This document shows, one piece after another, positions 1 through 6,565 of a DNA stretch of 22,584 bases. Numbering within the stretch: position 1 is the first letter of the stretch; each line of letters starts with the position of its first letter. A program made the position numbers and the translations under genes. The stretch comes from an uncultured bacterium (lineage in GTDB: Bacteria; Actinomycetota; Coriobacteriia; Coriobacteriales; Coriobacteriaceae), in contig CAJMNK010000032.1 of NCBI GenBank assembly GCA_905214905.1, forward strand, positions 1-22,584, in the 5' to 3' direction. The notes under the pieces are model-generated. The model saw nothing but the letters and a program-made list of their open reading frames with translations. It did no database searches and was not told the origin of the DNA.

Positions 1-89
1 GTCGCGCCCTTGAAGTTGAACGTCAGATTGTCCAAATGCGGCCCGCGCAGCGTCGAGCCGTTACGCGGTTCGTAGAACCGCGTAACTAG
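1..89 (-). other. Open frame of unknown nature downstream of lysS, cut by the window edge
   Basis: Directly after the lysS stop the same minus-strand frame stays open for 29 codons to the window edge. Its codons look like real coding sequence of this genome: about 23 of 29 end in G or C, against 15 of 28 in the open plus-strand frame. The peptide ends in a run reading LRGPHLDNLTFNFKG. There is no ATG or GTG start in the visible part, and TTG (within HLDN) has no clear ribosome site. It may be a displaced gene fragment, an intergenic repeat, or chance. I do not recognise it. Confidence 0.25.
60..86 (-). terminator. 12-bp perfect inverted repeat just after lysS
   Basis: GTTACGCGGTTC (60-71) and GAACCGCGTAAC (75-86) are perfect complements around a 3-base loop. 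The hairpin begins 4 bases after the lysS stop codon. Position and stability suggest the end of the lysS transcript, but no T-tract follows on the minus strand, so a classic intrinsic terminator is not proven. It could be an mRNA 3'-end stabiliser or part of a dispersed repeat. Confidence 0.4.
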
Positions 90-2054
90 TTAGTACATCT
101 TTGCGCCGGCGGGGATGGAGGCGTCGAGCTGAATCAAGTTGAGGCGCTCCTCGCCCTCCTCCTCGTGGATGGCGCTGATCAGCATACCGCAGCTGGGAAT
201 ACCCATCATCTTGCGCGGGGGCAGATTGGTGATGGCGAGCAAGGTCTTGCCGACCAGGTCCTCGGGCTCATAGTAGCCATGGATGCCGGAGAGGATGGTG
301 CGGTCGGTGCCGGTGCCGTCGTCGAGCGTAAAGTTCAGCAGCTTCTTGGACTTCTTGACGGCCTCGCATGCCTTGACCTTCACAGCGCGGAAATCGCTCT
401 TGGAGAAGGTATCAAAGTCGACGAACTCCTCGAACAGCGGCTCAACGGCGATCTTGGAGTAGTCGAGCGTGGGCTTGAGCGGCTTGACGAACGGGCTTGC
501 GGCGTTGCCGGCCTCGGCAGCCTTGGCAGCGGCGGCACCGGACTGGAAACCCTTCTCGGGCTTCATGTGCGGGAACAGCAGGACGTCGCGAATGGAAGCC
601 TGGTTGGTGAGCAGCATGACCACGCGGTCGATGCCGATGCCGATGCCGCCCGCGGGAGGCATACCGTACTCGAGAGCGCGCACGTAGTCCTCGTCGTACT
701 CCATAGCCTCGTCGTCGCCGCCCGCCTTCTCGGCCATCTGGGCGGCAAAGCGCTCGGCCTGGTCGACTGGATCGTTGAGCTCGGAGAATGCGTTGGCGTA
801 CTCATGGCCGGCGATGACCAGCTCAAAGCGGTGCGTCAGGCGCGGATCGTCCTCAAAACGCTTGGCAAGCGGGCTGACCTCGATGGGGTAATCGCATACG
901 AAGGTCGGGTTGACGATGGTGTCCTCGCCCAGCTCATCGTAAATCTCGGCGATGATCTTGCCAGCAGTCCACTCGGGCTTAATCTCCAGGCCCTTCTCGC
1001 GTGCGGCGGCGGCAAGCTCCTCGACCGGCGTGTCGATGGTGACCTGCTTGCCGAGCACGTCCGAGACGATGTCGGTCATGGGACGGCTTGCCCACTCACC
1101 GGACAGATCGATGGTCTGGCCCTGATACTCGATGACCTCGGGATTGCCGATAGCCTTGTTGGCAGCCTTGATGACGCCCTGGGCGAGTGCCTTCATGCCC
1201 TCGAGATCGGAGAAGGCACGATAGGCCTCCATCGTGGTGAACTCGGGGTTGTGGGTGAGGTCCATACCCTCGTTGCGGAAGATGCGGCCGATCTCGAAGA
1301 CGCGCTCAAAGCCACCGACGATGCAGCGCTTGAGGTGCAGCTCGGTAGCAATGCGCAGGTAGCACTCCTGATCGAGCGCGTTGAAGTGCGTAATGAACGG
1401 CTTGGCCGTAGCGCCGCCCTGAATGGTCTGCAGGATGGGGGTCTCGACCTCCATGTAGCCGTCAGATTCCATGAAGCGGCGGAAGGTGGAGAGAATCTGC
1501 GAGCGCTTGCGGAAGGTCTCGCGAACATCGTCGTTGGCAATCAGGTCGACATAGCGTTGACGATAACGGGTCTCCTTATCGGAAAGACCGTGGAACTTCT
1601 CGGGCAACGGACGAACGGCCTTGGAGAGCAGGGTCGCGCTCTTGGGGGCAACGGAAAGCTGGCCACGCTTGGTGCGCACGACCACGCCGGTCACGCCCAG
1701 GATATCGCCCAAGTCGAGGGCCTTAAGCGTGCTCCAGGCCGCCTCGTCCATGTCGTTAATACGGCAGAACAGCTGAATCTCGGCGGTAGCGTCGCGCACG
1801 ACGATAAACATGATCTTGCCCTGACCGCGCTTGGCGACCACGCGGCCGCCGATCTTCACGACGTCCTCAGTATCCTCGCCATCGGCAAGATCGGCATATT
1901 TGGCCTCAATGTCGACGACATAGTCCTCGATCTCGGAGTGCTCGGGATAGGGGTTCTGGCCCGCCTCGAACAGGGCGGCGCGCTTTGCCAGACGCGTGGC
2001 GCGCTCGTCGTTGAGCGTCGAGGCCTGATCGGCGACGTTCTGGTTCTCTGCCAT
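90..2054 (-). CDS. lysS: Lysyl-tRNA synthetase (class II) with C-terminal tRNA-binding domain
   Basis: Charges tRNA-Lys with lysine in the cytoplasm. The 654-residue protein has an N-terminal OB-fold anticodon-binding domain (about 65-150), then the class II catalytic core. Motif 2 is seen as FRNEG followed by HNPEFTTMEAY near residues 259-278, and motif 3 as GIGIGIDRVVML near 470-481. The family usually ends near residue 500. Here an Ala-rich linker (about 505-530) leads to an extra domain (about 545-654) with SDFRAVKV, TNLPPRKMMGIPSCGMLISA and a terminal GAKMY, typical of the EMAPII/Trbp111 tRNA-binding fold found at the C-terminus of many MetRS. The ATG start has a GAGGAG ribosome site 7 bases upstream. 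greA lies upstream. A weak promoter (TAGACC, 17 bases, TATGTT at 2108-2136) overlaps the greA stop codon. The function is sure; the fused domain is unusual. Confidence 0.97.
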   Translation of the reverse strand: MAENQNVADQASTLNDERATRLAKRAALFEAGQNPYPEHSEIEDYVVDIEAKYADLADGEDTEDVVKIGGRVVAKRGQGKIMFIVVRDATAEIQLFCRINDMDEAAWSTLKALDLGDILGVTGVVVRTKRGQLSVAPKSATLLSKAVRPLPEKFHGLSDKETRYRQRYVDLIANDDVRETFRKRSQILSTFRRFMESDGYMEVETPILQTIQGGATAKPFITHFNALDQECYLRIATELHLKRCIVGGFERVFEIGRIFRNEGMDLTHNPEFTTMEAYRAFSDLEGMKALAQGVIKAANKAIGNPEVIEYQGQTIDLSGEWASRPMTDIVSDVLGKQVTIDTPVEELAAAAREKGLEIKPEWTAGKIIAEIYDELGEDTIVNPTFVCDYPIEVSPLAKRFEDDPRLTHRFELVIAGHEYANAFSELNDPVDQAERFAAQMAEKAGGDDEAMEYDEDYVRALEYGMPPAGGIGIGIDRVVMLLTNQASIRDVLLFPHMKPEKGFQSGAAAAKAAEAGNAASPFVKPLKPTLDYSKIAVEPLFEEFVDFDTFSKSDFRAVKVKACEAVKKSKKLLNFTLDDGTGTDRTILSGIHGYYEPEDLVGKTLLAITNLPPRKMMGIPSCGMLISAIHEEEGEERLNLIQLDASIPAGAKMY

Positions 2055-2072
2055 AAGTTAGCTCCTCAAACT

Positions 2073-2105
2073 AAAACGCTCCCCAGGATTCGGTCCCAGG
2101 GAGCG
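2073..2105 (-). terminator. Intrinsic terminator or attenuator between greA and lysS
   Basis: Minus-strand arms CGCTCCC (2105-2099) and GGGAGCG (2083-2077) pair around a 15-base loop and are followed at once by TTTT (2076-2073). It lies 28 bases after the greA stop and 18 bases before the lysS start, so it can end greA transcripts or act as an attenuator for lysS read-through. Confidence 0.65.
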
Positions 2106-2133
2106 AAAACATACCTTTACGCGGGACCGTGGT

Positions 2134-2604
2134 CTAGCGTGCGATCTTGGCGATGGTGTAGACGCGGGTCTTGCCAGAAGGCGTAACGACCTCAACGGAG
2201 TCGCCCTCGCCGTGACCGATGATGGCGTGACCGACCGGAGACTCGTTAGAGATCTTGTGCTCGAGCGAGTTGGTCTCGGTGGTACCGACGAGCGTGACTT
2301 CCATGACCTCACCGTTGGGATCGATCAGAGAAACGGTGGAACCGATGGAGACGGTCAGATCGCCCGTGGTGGCAGCAACCTGAGCGTTGGCGAGGATGGC
2401 CTGAATCTCGGCAATGCGAGCAGCATTCTGGGCCTGCTTGTCCTTGGCGGCATCGTACTCGGAGTTCTCCGAAAGGTCGCCGAACGCGCGGGCTTCCTTG
2501 ATGTCCTCGACGATCTCCTTGGCGTAATCGCCCTCACGCCAAGCGAGCTCCTCGACGAGCTTCTGGCGGCCCTCAGCGGTCAGTACGATCTGGCTTGCGT
2601 CCAT
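2134..2604 (-). CDS. greA: Transcription elongation factor GreA
   Basis: Rescues backtracked RNA polymerase by stimulating cleavage of the nascent RNA 3' end. The 156-residue length is normal. The N-terminal coiled coil (about 1-77) carries the acidic tip region, with EGDYAKEIVEDIKEARAFGD and LSENSEYDAAKD typical of the family. The C-terminal FKBP-like domain includes VSLIDP, SNESPVGHAIIGH and a closing VYTIAKI. The ATG start has GGGGAG 8 bases upstream (2613-2618). A hairpin follows the stop. The gene stands between tatA and lysS on the same strand, but a terminator separates it from tatA, so it probably has its own promoter. Confidence 0.97.
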   Translation of the reverse strand: MDASQIVLTAEGRQKLVEELAWREGDYAKEIVEDIKEARAFGDLSENSEYDAAKDKQAQNAARIAEIQAILANAQVAATTGDLTVSIGSTVSLIDPNGEVMEVTLVGTTETNSLEHKISNESPVGHAIIGHGEGDSVEVVTPSGKTRVYTIAKIAR

Positions 2605-2617
2605 ACGGATATCTCCC

Positions 2618-2645
2618 CAACTATGATGTAACGATCAACTGTCAA
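2618..2645 (-). promoter_or_regulatory. Possible greA promoter
   Basis: A consensus -35 box TTGACA (2640-2645, minus) is followed after 16 bases by TAGTTG (2618-2623), which matches the -10 consensus poorly. It sits between the tatA terminator and the greA ribosome site. The -35 is convincing; the -10 is not. Confidence 0.35.
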
Positions 2646-2652
2646 CAAAACG

Positions 2653-2685
2653 AAAAAGACCGGCTAGCCTGCGGGCAAGCCGGTC
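2653..2685 (-). terminator. Intrinsic terminator after tatA
   Basis: The minus-strand stem GACCGGCT (2685-2678) with AGCCGGTC (2665-2658) is extended inside by a further short GCC/GGC helix. It is followed by TTTTT (2657-2653). It begins 25 bases after the tatA stop. Confidence 0.85.
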
Positions 2686-2710
2686 AGGTGCTCACCCCAA
2701 AGGGATGGGA

Positions 2711-2986
2711 CTACTCTGCGTCCGCGTCGCTGTCCTCTGCCTGCTTTTTCTTGGCAGCAGCGAGCTTGGCCTCGAGCTCTGCGATCTCCTTGTCCTCCTT
2801 GGACTCCTCGACCACAACGTCCTCGGCCTGCTTGGTTTCGCCCTTATCGTCGCCCTCCATACCCTCGCGGATATTCTTGACGGTAGAGCCGAGAGACTTG
2901 CCGAGCTTCGGCAGGTTCTTAGGCCCGAAGATAATCAGGACAACGACGAGAATAATGATGAGCTCAGGAGCCCTCAGTCCAAACAT
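2711..2986 (-). CDS. tatA: Twin-arginine translocase subunit TatA/TatE
   Basis: Pore-forming small subunit of the Tat system, which exports folded proteins across the cytoplasmic membrane. The 91-residue protein has the standard plan: a short N-terminus with a conserved Glu (APEL), one transmembrane helix (about 8-20), the hinge and amphipathic start FGPKNLPKLGKSLG (20-33), then a charged, Glu/Lys-rich coiled tail (45-91). I start at ATG 2986 because GGAGG lies just upstream and the family begins at this point. The longer reading frame to 3169 is an artefact running through tRNA-Pro. No tatB or tatC is in the window, so the partner TatC must be elsewhere. Confidence 0.92.
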   Translation of the reverse strand: MFGLRAPELIIILVVVLIIFGPKNLPKLGKSLGSTVKNIREGMEGDDKGETKQAEDVVVEESKEDKEIAELEAKLAAAKKKQAEDSDADAE

Positions 2987-3022
2987 GTAGACCTCCACAA
3001 TACAGCGAGACAAGCTCGAATG

Positions 3023-3051
3023 AGTATACCGCGGGTGCCGCGGTATCACAA
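3023..3051 (-). promoter_or_regulatory. tatA promoter with a palindrome in its spacer
   Basis: On the minus strand TTGTGA (3046-3051), a 17-base spacer and TATACT (3023-3028) form a strong sigma-A type promoter. ATACCGCGG (3026-3034) and CCGCGGTAT (3038-3046) form a perfect 9-bp inverted repeat that fills the spacer and overlaps both boxes. This may be an operator. The tatA start is 37 bases downstream of the -10. Confidence 0.65.
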
Positions 3052-3059
3052 CAATAGCT

Positions 3060-3087
3060 AAAAAAAGGGACCGCAAGAAGCGGTCCC
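3060..3087 (-). terminator. Intrinsic terminator after tRNA-Pro
   Basis: Minus-strand GGGACCGC (3087-3080), a 5-base loop and GCGGTCCC (3074-3067) are followed by seven T (3066-3060). This is a textbook terminator 11 bases past the encoded CCA of tRNA-Pro. Confidence 0.93.
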
Positions 3088-3098
3088 TTCTCATGCTC

Positions 3099-3173
3099 TG
3101 GTCGGGTTGACTGGATTTGAACCAGCGACCCCTGCGTCCCGAACGCAGTGCTCTACCAAACTGAGCCAACCCG
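3099..3173 (-). tRNA. tRNA-Pro, anticodon CGG, CCA encoded
   Basis: The acceptor stem CGGGTTG (3173-3167) pairs with CAACCCG (3109-3103), followed by discriminator A and an encoded CCA. The D arm is GCTC/GAGC. The anticodon stem CTGCG/CGCAG closes the loop TTCGGGA, giving anticodon CGG, which reads proline CCG codons. The T arm carries TTCAAAT. The gene is 75 bases with CCA because the two linker bases normally found between the acceptor and D stems (positions 8-9) appear to be absent. A -10-like box lies upstream and a terminator follows. Confidence 0.9.
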
Positions 3174-3181
3174 TTAGCTCG

Positions 3182-3187
3182 ACTATA
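3182..3187 (-). promoter_or_regulatory. Possible -10 box of the tRNA-Pro promoter
   Basis: TATAGT on the minus strand ends 9 bases before the tRNA 5' end, the right distance for a short leader. No good -35 box is visible 16-18 bases further upstream. The tRNA may also be read from the ispE transcript, since no strong terminator separates them. Confidence 0.35.
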
Positions 3188-3222
3188 GTAACAAAGATTT
3201 TCGTCGCGTGCTAGAGAAATTT

Positions 3223-4119
3223 TTATTTCTTTGGCGCGTCGATTTGAACCGTGTTGGGAATAAGCTCAGTCGCGCAGGCCCACCAGCCATTTTGCTGGGC
3301 AGCTCCCGCAAGATGGGCTGCTGCAGCGACGGTATCGCAAATGGCAAACGAGCAAGCACCCGAACCACACACGTCCACGGCAACGGTTCCCTCCTGTGCG
3401 CGCAGCCAGTCGAGAACTGCCTGGATCCGCGGCTCCATCTGCGCGGATATGACGCCCAGATTGTTATGAACGAGCGCATATGCCGCCTCGGCATCGCCGG
3501 CGCGTAAGACAGAAGCAATCGCATCGGGTTTTTCCGCGGGCACCGGGCTCTCATCAAATCGTCGATATGCTTCAACCGTTGAAACGCTCGTCTCGTGCGG
3601 TTTGACCAATACGACAGGTGTCGCCGGAAGCACAGGATACTCAGTGGCCAGCACATCTCCCCCGCCGACGTAGAATGCGGGACTCGTGTGCAAAAAGAAC
3701 GGCACGTCGGCGCCAATACCACGAGCGATGTCATCGAGCGCGGGGTCGGCGCGGTCGATACCCCACAGCTCGGCCAAGGCAACGATGACCGCAGCGGCAT
3801 CCGTCGAGGGGCCTCCCAGGCCGGCGCACAGCGGGATACGCTTTTCGATCGTCACGCACACGTTGGCATCGCGACCGTAACGCTCGGCCATAGCGATTGC
3901 CGCCCGATAGGCCGTATTTTTTTTCATGGGAAAATCGGATGCCGGAACCGTCTGGACGGTCAACGCCTGCGCCGGTGCGACCGTCACGGTATCGGCAAGA
4001 CCGACGGCTGCCATCAGGGAATCGACCCTGTGATAGCCGCGGGCGTCGCGCTCGGTATGAACCCCCAGATAGAGGTTAATCTTTGCCGGCGCGGTAAGGA
4101 TGAGGGACCGATCGGTCAC
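3223..4119 (-). CDS. ispE: 4-diphosphocytidyl-2-C-methyl-D-erythritol kinase
   Basis: Fourth step of the MEP pathway to isoprenoid precursors: phosphorylates CDP-methylerythritol using ATP. The 298-residue GHMP-kinase protein has the N-terminal APAKINLYL motif (catalytic Lys13), the ATP-binding loop LCAGLGGPSTDAA (about 97-109, with Asp107), and a late glycine motif DVCGSGACSFAI. The family loop normally reads GGGSSDAA, so GGPSTDAA is a mild variant. The start is GTG, two bases after the veg stop, with the GAGGAG ribosome site inside the veg C-terminus, which suggests translational coupling. A veg-ispE order is also known in Bacillus subtilis. Confidence 0.95.
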   Translation of the reverse strand: MTDRSLILTAPAKINLYLGVHTERDARGYHRVDSLMAAVGLADTVTVAPAQALTVQTVPASDFPMKKNTAYRAAIAMAERYGRDANVCVTIEKRIPLCAGLGGPSTDAAAVIVALAELWGIDRADPALDDIARGIGADVPFFLHTSPAFYVGGGDVLATEYPVLPATPVVLVKPHETSVSTVEAYRRFDESPVPAEKPDAIASVLRAGDAEAAYALVHNNLGVISAQMEPRIQAVLDWLRAQEGTVAVDVCGSGACSFAICDTVAAAAHLAGAAQQNGWWACATELIPNTVQIDAPKK

Positions 4120-4121
4120 CG

Positions 4122-4418
4122 TTAGTGCTCCTCGAGCTGGTTGCCGAGCGGGGTAAAGATATGTTCGCCGCTCTCGGGGTCGAACAGTTCGACCTGGCCG
4201 GTAAGGACATCGATATACTGGTAGGACTGACGCGATTTGCGGCCACGACGCTCGTCAACCTCGACGATAAAGACGGCGGGGTGGACGCTCTTGATGGTGC
4301 CCATGCGCTCGATGACGCGGGTACGGCCCATGTTGGCCTTAACCTTGACGCGATCGCCCACCATATCGGTCAGCTTCTCGTGGATGTCGTCGACGTGATT
4401 GACTTCCATCTCTTCCAT
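4122..4418 (-). CDS. veg: Veg family protein
   Basis: Small protein of the Veg family (DUF1021), linked in Bacillus subtilis to biofilm regulation; its molecular role here is not known. The core VGDRVKVKANMGRTRVIERMGTI, followed by SVHPAVFIVEVDE and SYQYIDVLTGQVELF, matches the family order of a basic N-terminal strand, a hydrophobic centre and a terminal DVLT-VEL motif. I choose ATG 4418 (98 residues) because GGAGG lies 8 bases upstream; the longer frame would need a TTG start lacking a ribosome site. It is followed almost without gap by ispE. It has its own promoter and a small hairpin in the leader. Confidence 0.85.
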   Translation of the reverse strand: MEEMEVNHVDDIHEKLTDMVGDRVKVKANMGRTRVIERMGTIKSVHPAVFIVEVDERRGRKSRQSYQYIDVLTGQVELFDPESGEHIFTPLGNQLEEH

Positions 4419-4445
4419 GAATAGGGCCTCCAGAGGGTGCAATTC

Positions 4446-4465
4446 AAAAAGGGGATAATACCCCT
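4446..4465 (-). terminator. Small hairpin with T-tract in the veg leader
   Basis: The minus-strand AGGGG/CCCCT stem (4465-4450 region) with a 6-base loop is followed by T residues (4450-4446). It lies between the promoter at 4486-4515 and the veg ribosome site, so it could work as a weak attenuator. The stem is only about 5 bp. Confidence 0.35.
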
Positions 4466-4485
4466 AAGATAGACAAAACTCCAAT

Positions 4486-4515
4486 ACTATAGCACCCTGC
4501 TGCAGCCATACGCAA
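4486..4515 (-). promoter_or_regulatory. veg-ispE promoter
   Basis: TTGCGT (4510-4515), an 18-base spacer and TATAGT (4486-4491) on the minus strand form a good promoter 68 bases upstream of the veg start. It lies in the 130-base gap after dtd. Confidence 0.55.
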
Positions 4516-4548
4516 GCAGCTAAAAAAGCCCGGTCCCAAATTGACTAC

Positions 4549-4995
4549 TTACAGATTGTCTGTGTCCAGAACGATGGTGAACGGACCGTCGTTGACCAGG
4601 TCGACCTTCATATCGGCGCCAAAAATGCCGTGCGCTACATGCTCAACGTCCTGAGCGACGAGTGTCAAAAAGTACTCGTAAAGTTCGTTAGCGACATCGG
4701 GCGCGCCGGCGTCCGTAAACGACGGACGGCGGCCGTGGCGGCAGTCGGCAAACAGCGTGAACTGCGACACCACGAGCACCTCGCCGTCGACATCCGCCAG
4801 CGCCAAGTTGGTCTTGCCGTTCTCGTCCTCGTTGATACGCAGCCCGCGGAGCTTGCCCCACAGCTTGTCGGCTTCGGCGCGTGTGTCGCCGTGGCCCACG
4901 CCCAGCAGCACCAAGTAGCCGCGTCCAATACGGCCCACGCACTCGCCGTCGACTGTCACGCTGGCGTTGAGCACGCGCTGCACCACCGCACGCAC
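4549..4995 (-). CDS. dtd: D-aminoacyl-tRNA deacylase
   Basis: Hydrolyses D-amino acids (and glycine mischarged on tRNA-Ala) from tRNA, protecting translation. The 148-residue length is normal. Hallmarks are SQFTLFAD (77-84) and NDGPFT (135-140), the latter carrying the Gly-cis-Pro pair (137-138) that reads chirality. MRAVVQRV at the start is the canonical N-terminus and confirms the GTG start at 4995. It begins 3 bases after the rdgB stop, with the ribosome site inside rdgB, so the two are translationally coupled. No clear terminator hairpin follows, only a T-run. Confidence 0.96.
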   Translation of the reverse strand: MRAVVQRVLNASVTVDGECVGRIGRGYLVLLGVGHGDTRAEADKLWGKLRGLRINEDENGKTNLALADVDGEVLVVSQFTLFADCRHGRRPSFTDAGAPDVANELYEYFLTLVAQDVEHVAHGIFGADMKVDLVNDGPFTIVLDTDNL

Positions 4996-4998
4996 GGT

Positions 4999-5640
4999 CT
5001 ACTCCTCGCCCGTCAGCTTGGCGGACAGATGCTCGAGCGCATGGAAACGATGGCTGATGGCGTTCTTCTCGTCCGCCGTGAGCTCGGCCATGGTCTTGCC
5101 CGGCGTATCGACCGGCAGGAACAGCGGGTCGTAGCCAAAACCGTGTTCGCCGCGGCCCTCGTGCGCGATAAGGCCTTCGCAGGCGCCCTCGCCATAGGTG
5201 ACCAGGCCGTCCGTATCGATAAGCGCGACGACGCTCATAAAGCGCGCGGTACGGTCCTCGTCTGCCACGCCTTCCAGGTTAACGAGAAGCTTGGCGTTGT
5301 TGGCGGCATCGTCGCCATGCACGCCCGCATAGCGCGCGCTATACACGCCCGGCTCGCCGTCCAACGCATCGACGACCAAGCCGGAGTCGTCGGCGATGGC
5401 CATAAGGCCCGTCTCCTCGACCGCAGCCTGCGCCTTGATGATGGCGTTCTCCAAAAACGTCGTGCCGTTTTCCTCGGGGTCCTCAAAATCGCCCAGCTGG
5501 CCGAGCGCCACAAAGCGCACCTCGGGCATGACCTTGCCCAAAATGGCCTCGATCTCGGTGAGCTTATGGGCGTTGCCGGTTGCCACGACGATGGTCGCCG
5601 CCGGGTCGAGGGTGTCGATGTCAATCTTCTCAAGTGCCAT
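4999..5640 (-). CDS. rdgB: XTP/dITP diphosphatase (RdgB/HAM1 family)
   Basis: Removes non-canonical purine nucleotides (ITP, dITP, XTP) by releasing pyrophosphate, keeping them out of nucleic acids. The 213-residue protein has TGNAHKLTEI (21-30) for triphosphate binding, FLENAIIKA (62-70), the metal-binding DDSGLVVDAL (84-93), the family signature GEPGVYSARYAG (about 95-106), and SHRFHALEHL near the end. The start is ATG with AAGGAG upstream. It lies after rph, a common bacterial pairing, though 146 bases with a terminator-like hairpin separate them here, and directly before dtd. Confidence 0.95.
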   Translation of the reverse strand: MALEKIDIDTLDPAATIVVATGNAHKLTEIEAILGKVMPEVRFVALGQLGDFEDPEENGTTFLENAIIKAQAAVEETGLMAIADDSGLVVDALDGEPGVYSARYAGVHGDDAANNAKLLVNLEGVADEDRTARFMSVVALIDTDGLVTYGEGACEGLIAHEGRGEHGFGYDPLFLPVDTPGKTMAELTADEKNAISHRFHALEHLSAKLTGEE

Positions 5641-5747
5641 AGCTGGTCTCCTTTGTCTCTATAGCAATGCCGAGTTGAGGACGACGAGGACTTCGGCCTC
5701 TCTCCCGTCTCAATCAACGGCAGTCTTATACTTCGACGTTTTCCCAG

Positions 5748-5788
5748 ATAAAACCTGCCAAAATAAACCTGTCCCTTTTTGGCAGGTT
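5748..5788 (-). terminator. Strong hairpin overlapping the rph stop codon
   Basis: On the minus strand AACCTGCCAAAA (5788... region 5777-5788) pairs perfectly with TTTTGGCAGGTT (5752-5763), giving a 12-bp stem with a 13-base loop followed by TTATC. The stem begins inside the rph stop codon. The loop holds another AGGTT that could pair with the first arm instead. It probably lowers read-through from rph to rdgB. Confidence 0.65.
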
Positions 5789-6512
5789 AGGCGAGGGCTT
5801 GGCGCTGAAGCTCGATGAGCTCGGCGATACCCTTATCGCCCAGGTCGAGTAGGGCGTTAAGACGCTTGCGGTCGAAGGGCGCCTGCTCGCCGGTACCCTG
5901 GAGTTCGATCATCTCACCAGAATCGGTGGCGACGAGGTTCATGTCGACCTCGGCGTGGCTGTCCTCGGAATAATCCAAGTCGAGCAGGGTGTTGCCGTCG
6001 ACGACGCCCATGGAAATGGCGGCAACCTGGCCCGTGAGCGGGATGCGCTCGAGTTTGCCCGCCTCGACCCACATGGCAAGGGCGTCGTGCAGCGCCACCC
6101 AGGCGCCGGTAATGCTCGCCGTACGCGTGCCGCCATCGGCCTGGATCACATCGCAGTCGACGGTAACGGTGTACTCGCCGAGCGCCTTCATATTGACGAC
6201 GGTACGCAGGCTGCGGCCGATAAGCCGCTCGATCTCCATGGAGCGGCCCTTGCGGTTGGCATGCTCGCGCTTGCAGCGTTTACCGGTCGAGGCCGGTAGC
6301 ATCGCATATTCCGCCGTTACCCAGCCGGCCTTGGCGCCCTTGCGCCAACCAGGCACACCCTCCTCGATGGTGGCGGCGCACAGTACGCGCGTGTCGCCGA
6401 ACTCAGCCAGGCACGAGCCGTGGGCGTGCTTCATGACGCCGCGGGTGAGCTTAACGGGGCGCAGCTCGTTGACGGCGCGGCCGTTGGCGCGGTTGACCTG
6501 CATGTATTCCAT
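5787..6512 (-). CDS. rph: Ribonuclease PH
   Basis: Phosphate-dependent 3'-5' exoribonuclease that trims tRNA 3' ends. The 241-residue length is standard. Recognisable family elements are RPVKLTRGVMKHAHGS near the N-terminus, GDTRVLCAAT, VTAEYAMLPASTGKR, EIERLIGRSLR, the DCDVIQADGGTRTASITGA block that carries the phosphate/metal site, and DLDYSEDSHAEVDMN. The ATG start has AAAGGAT 7 bases upstream. It follows murI by 53 bases and precedes rdgB. A hairpin overlaps its stop codon. Confidence 0.97.
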   Translation of the reverse strand: MEYMQVNRANGRAVNELRPVKLTRGVMKHAHGSCLAEFGDTRVLCAATIEEGVPGWRKGAKAGWVTAEYAMLPASTGKRCKREHANRKGRSMEIERLIGRSLRTVVNMKALGEYTVTVDCDVIQADGGTRTASITGAWVALHDALAMWVEAGKLERIPLTGQVAAISMGVVDGNTLLDLDYSEDSHAEVDMNLVATDSGEMIELQGTGEQAPFDRKRLNALLDLGDKGIAELIELQRQALA

Positions 6513-6565
6513 GGAACTATCCTTTCGGCAAAAGATGTGGCGAAGCCTCCGGCGACATTGCGAGC

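Noticed and set aside
165..2186. Long plus-strand frame of 673 codons opposite lysS and greA
   Set aside because: It is a mirror of the real genes on the other strand, a common effect in high-GC codon use; the minus-strand proteins carry clear family motifs and ribosome sites.
2987..3169. N-terminal extension of tatA through the upstream region
   Set aside because: Its first codons are a translation of tRNA-Pro and it crosses the tRNA terminator and the tatA promoter; a proper ATG with GGAGG lies at 2986.
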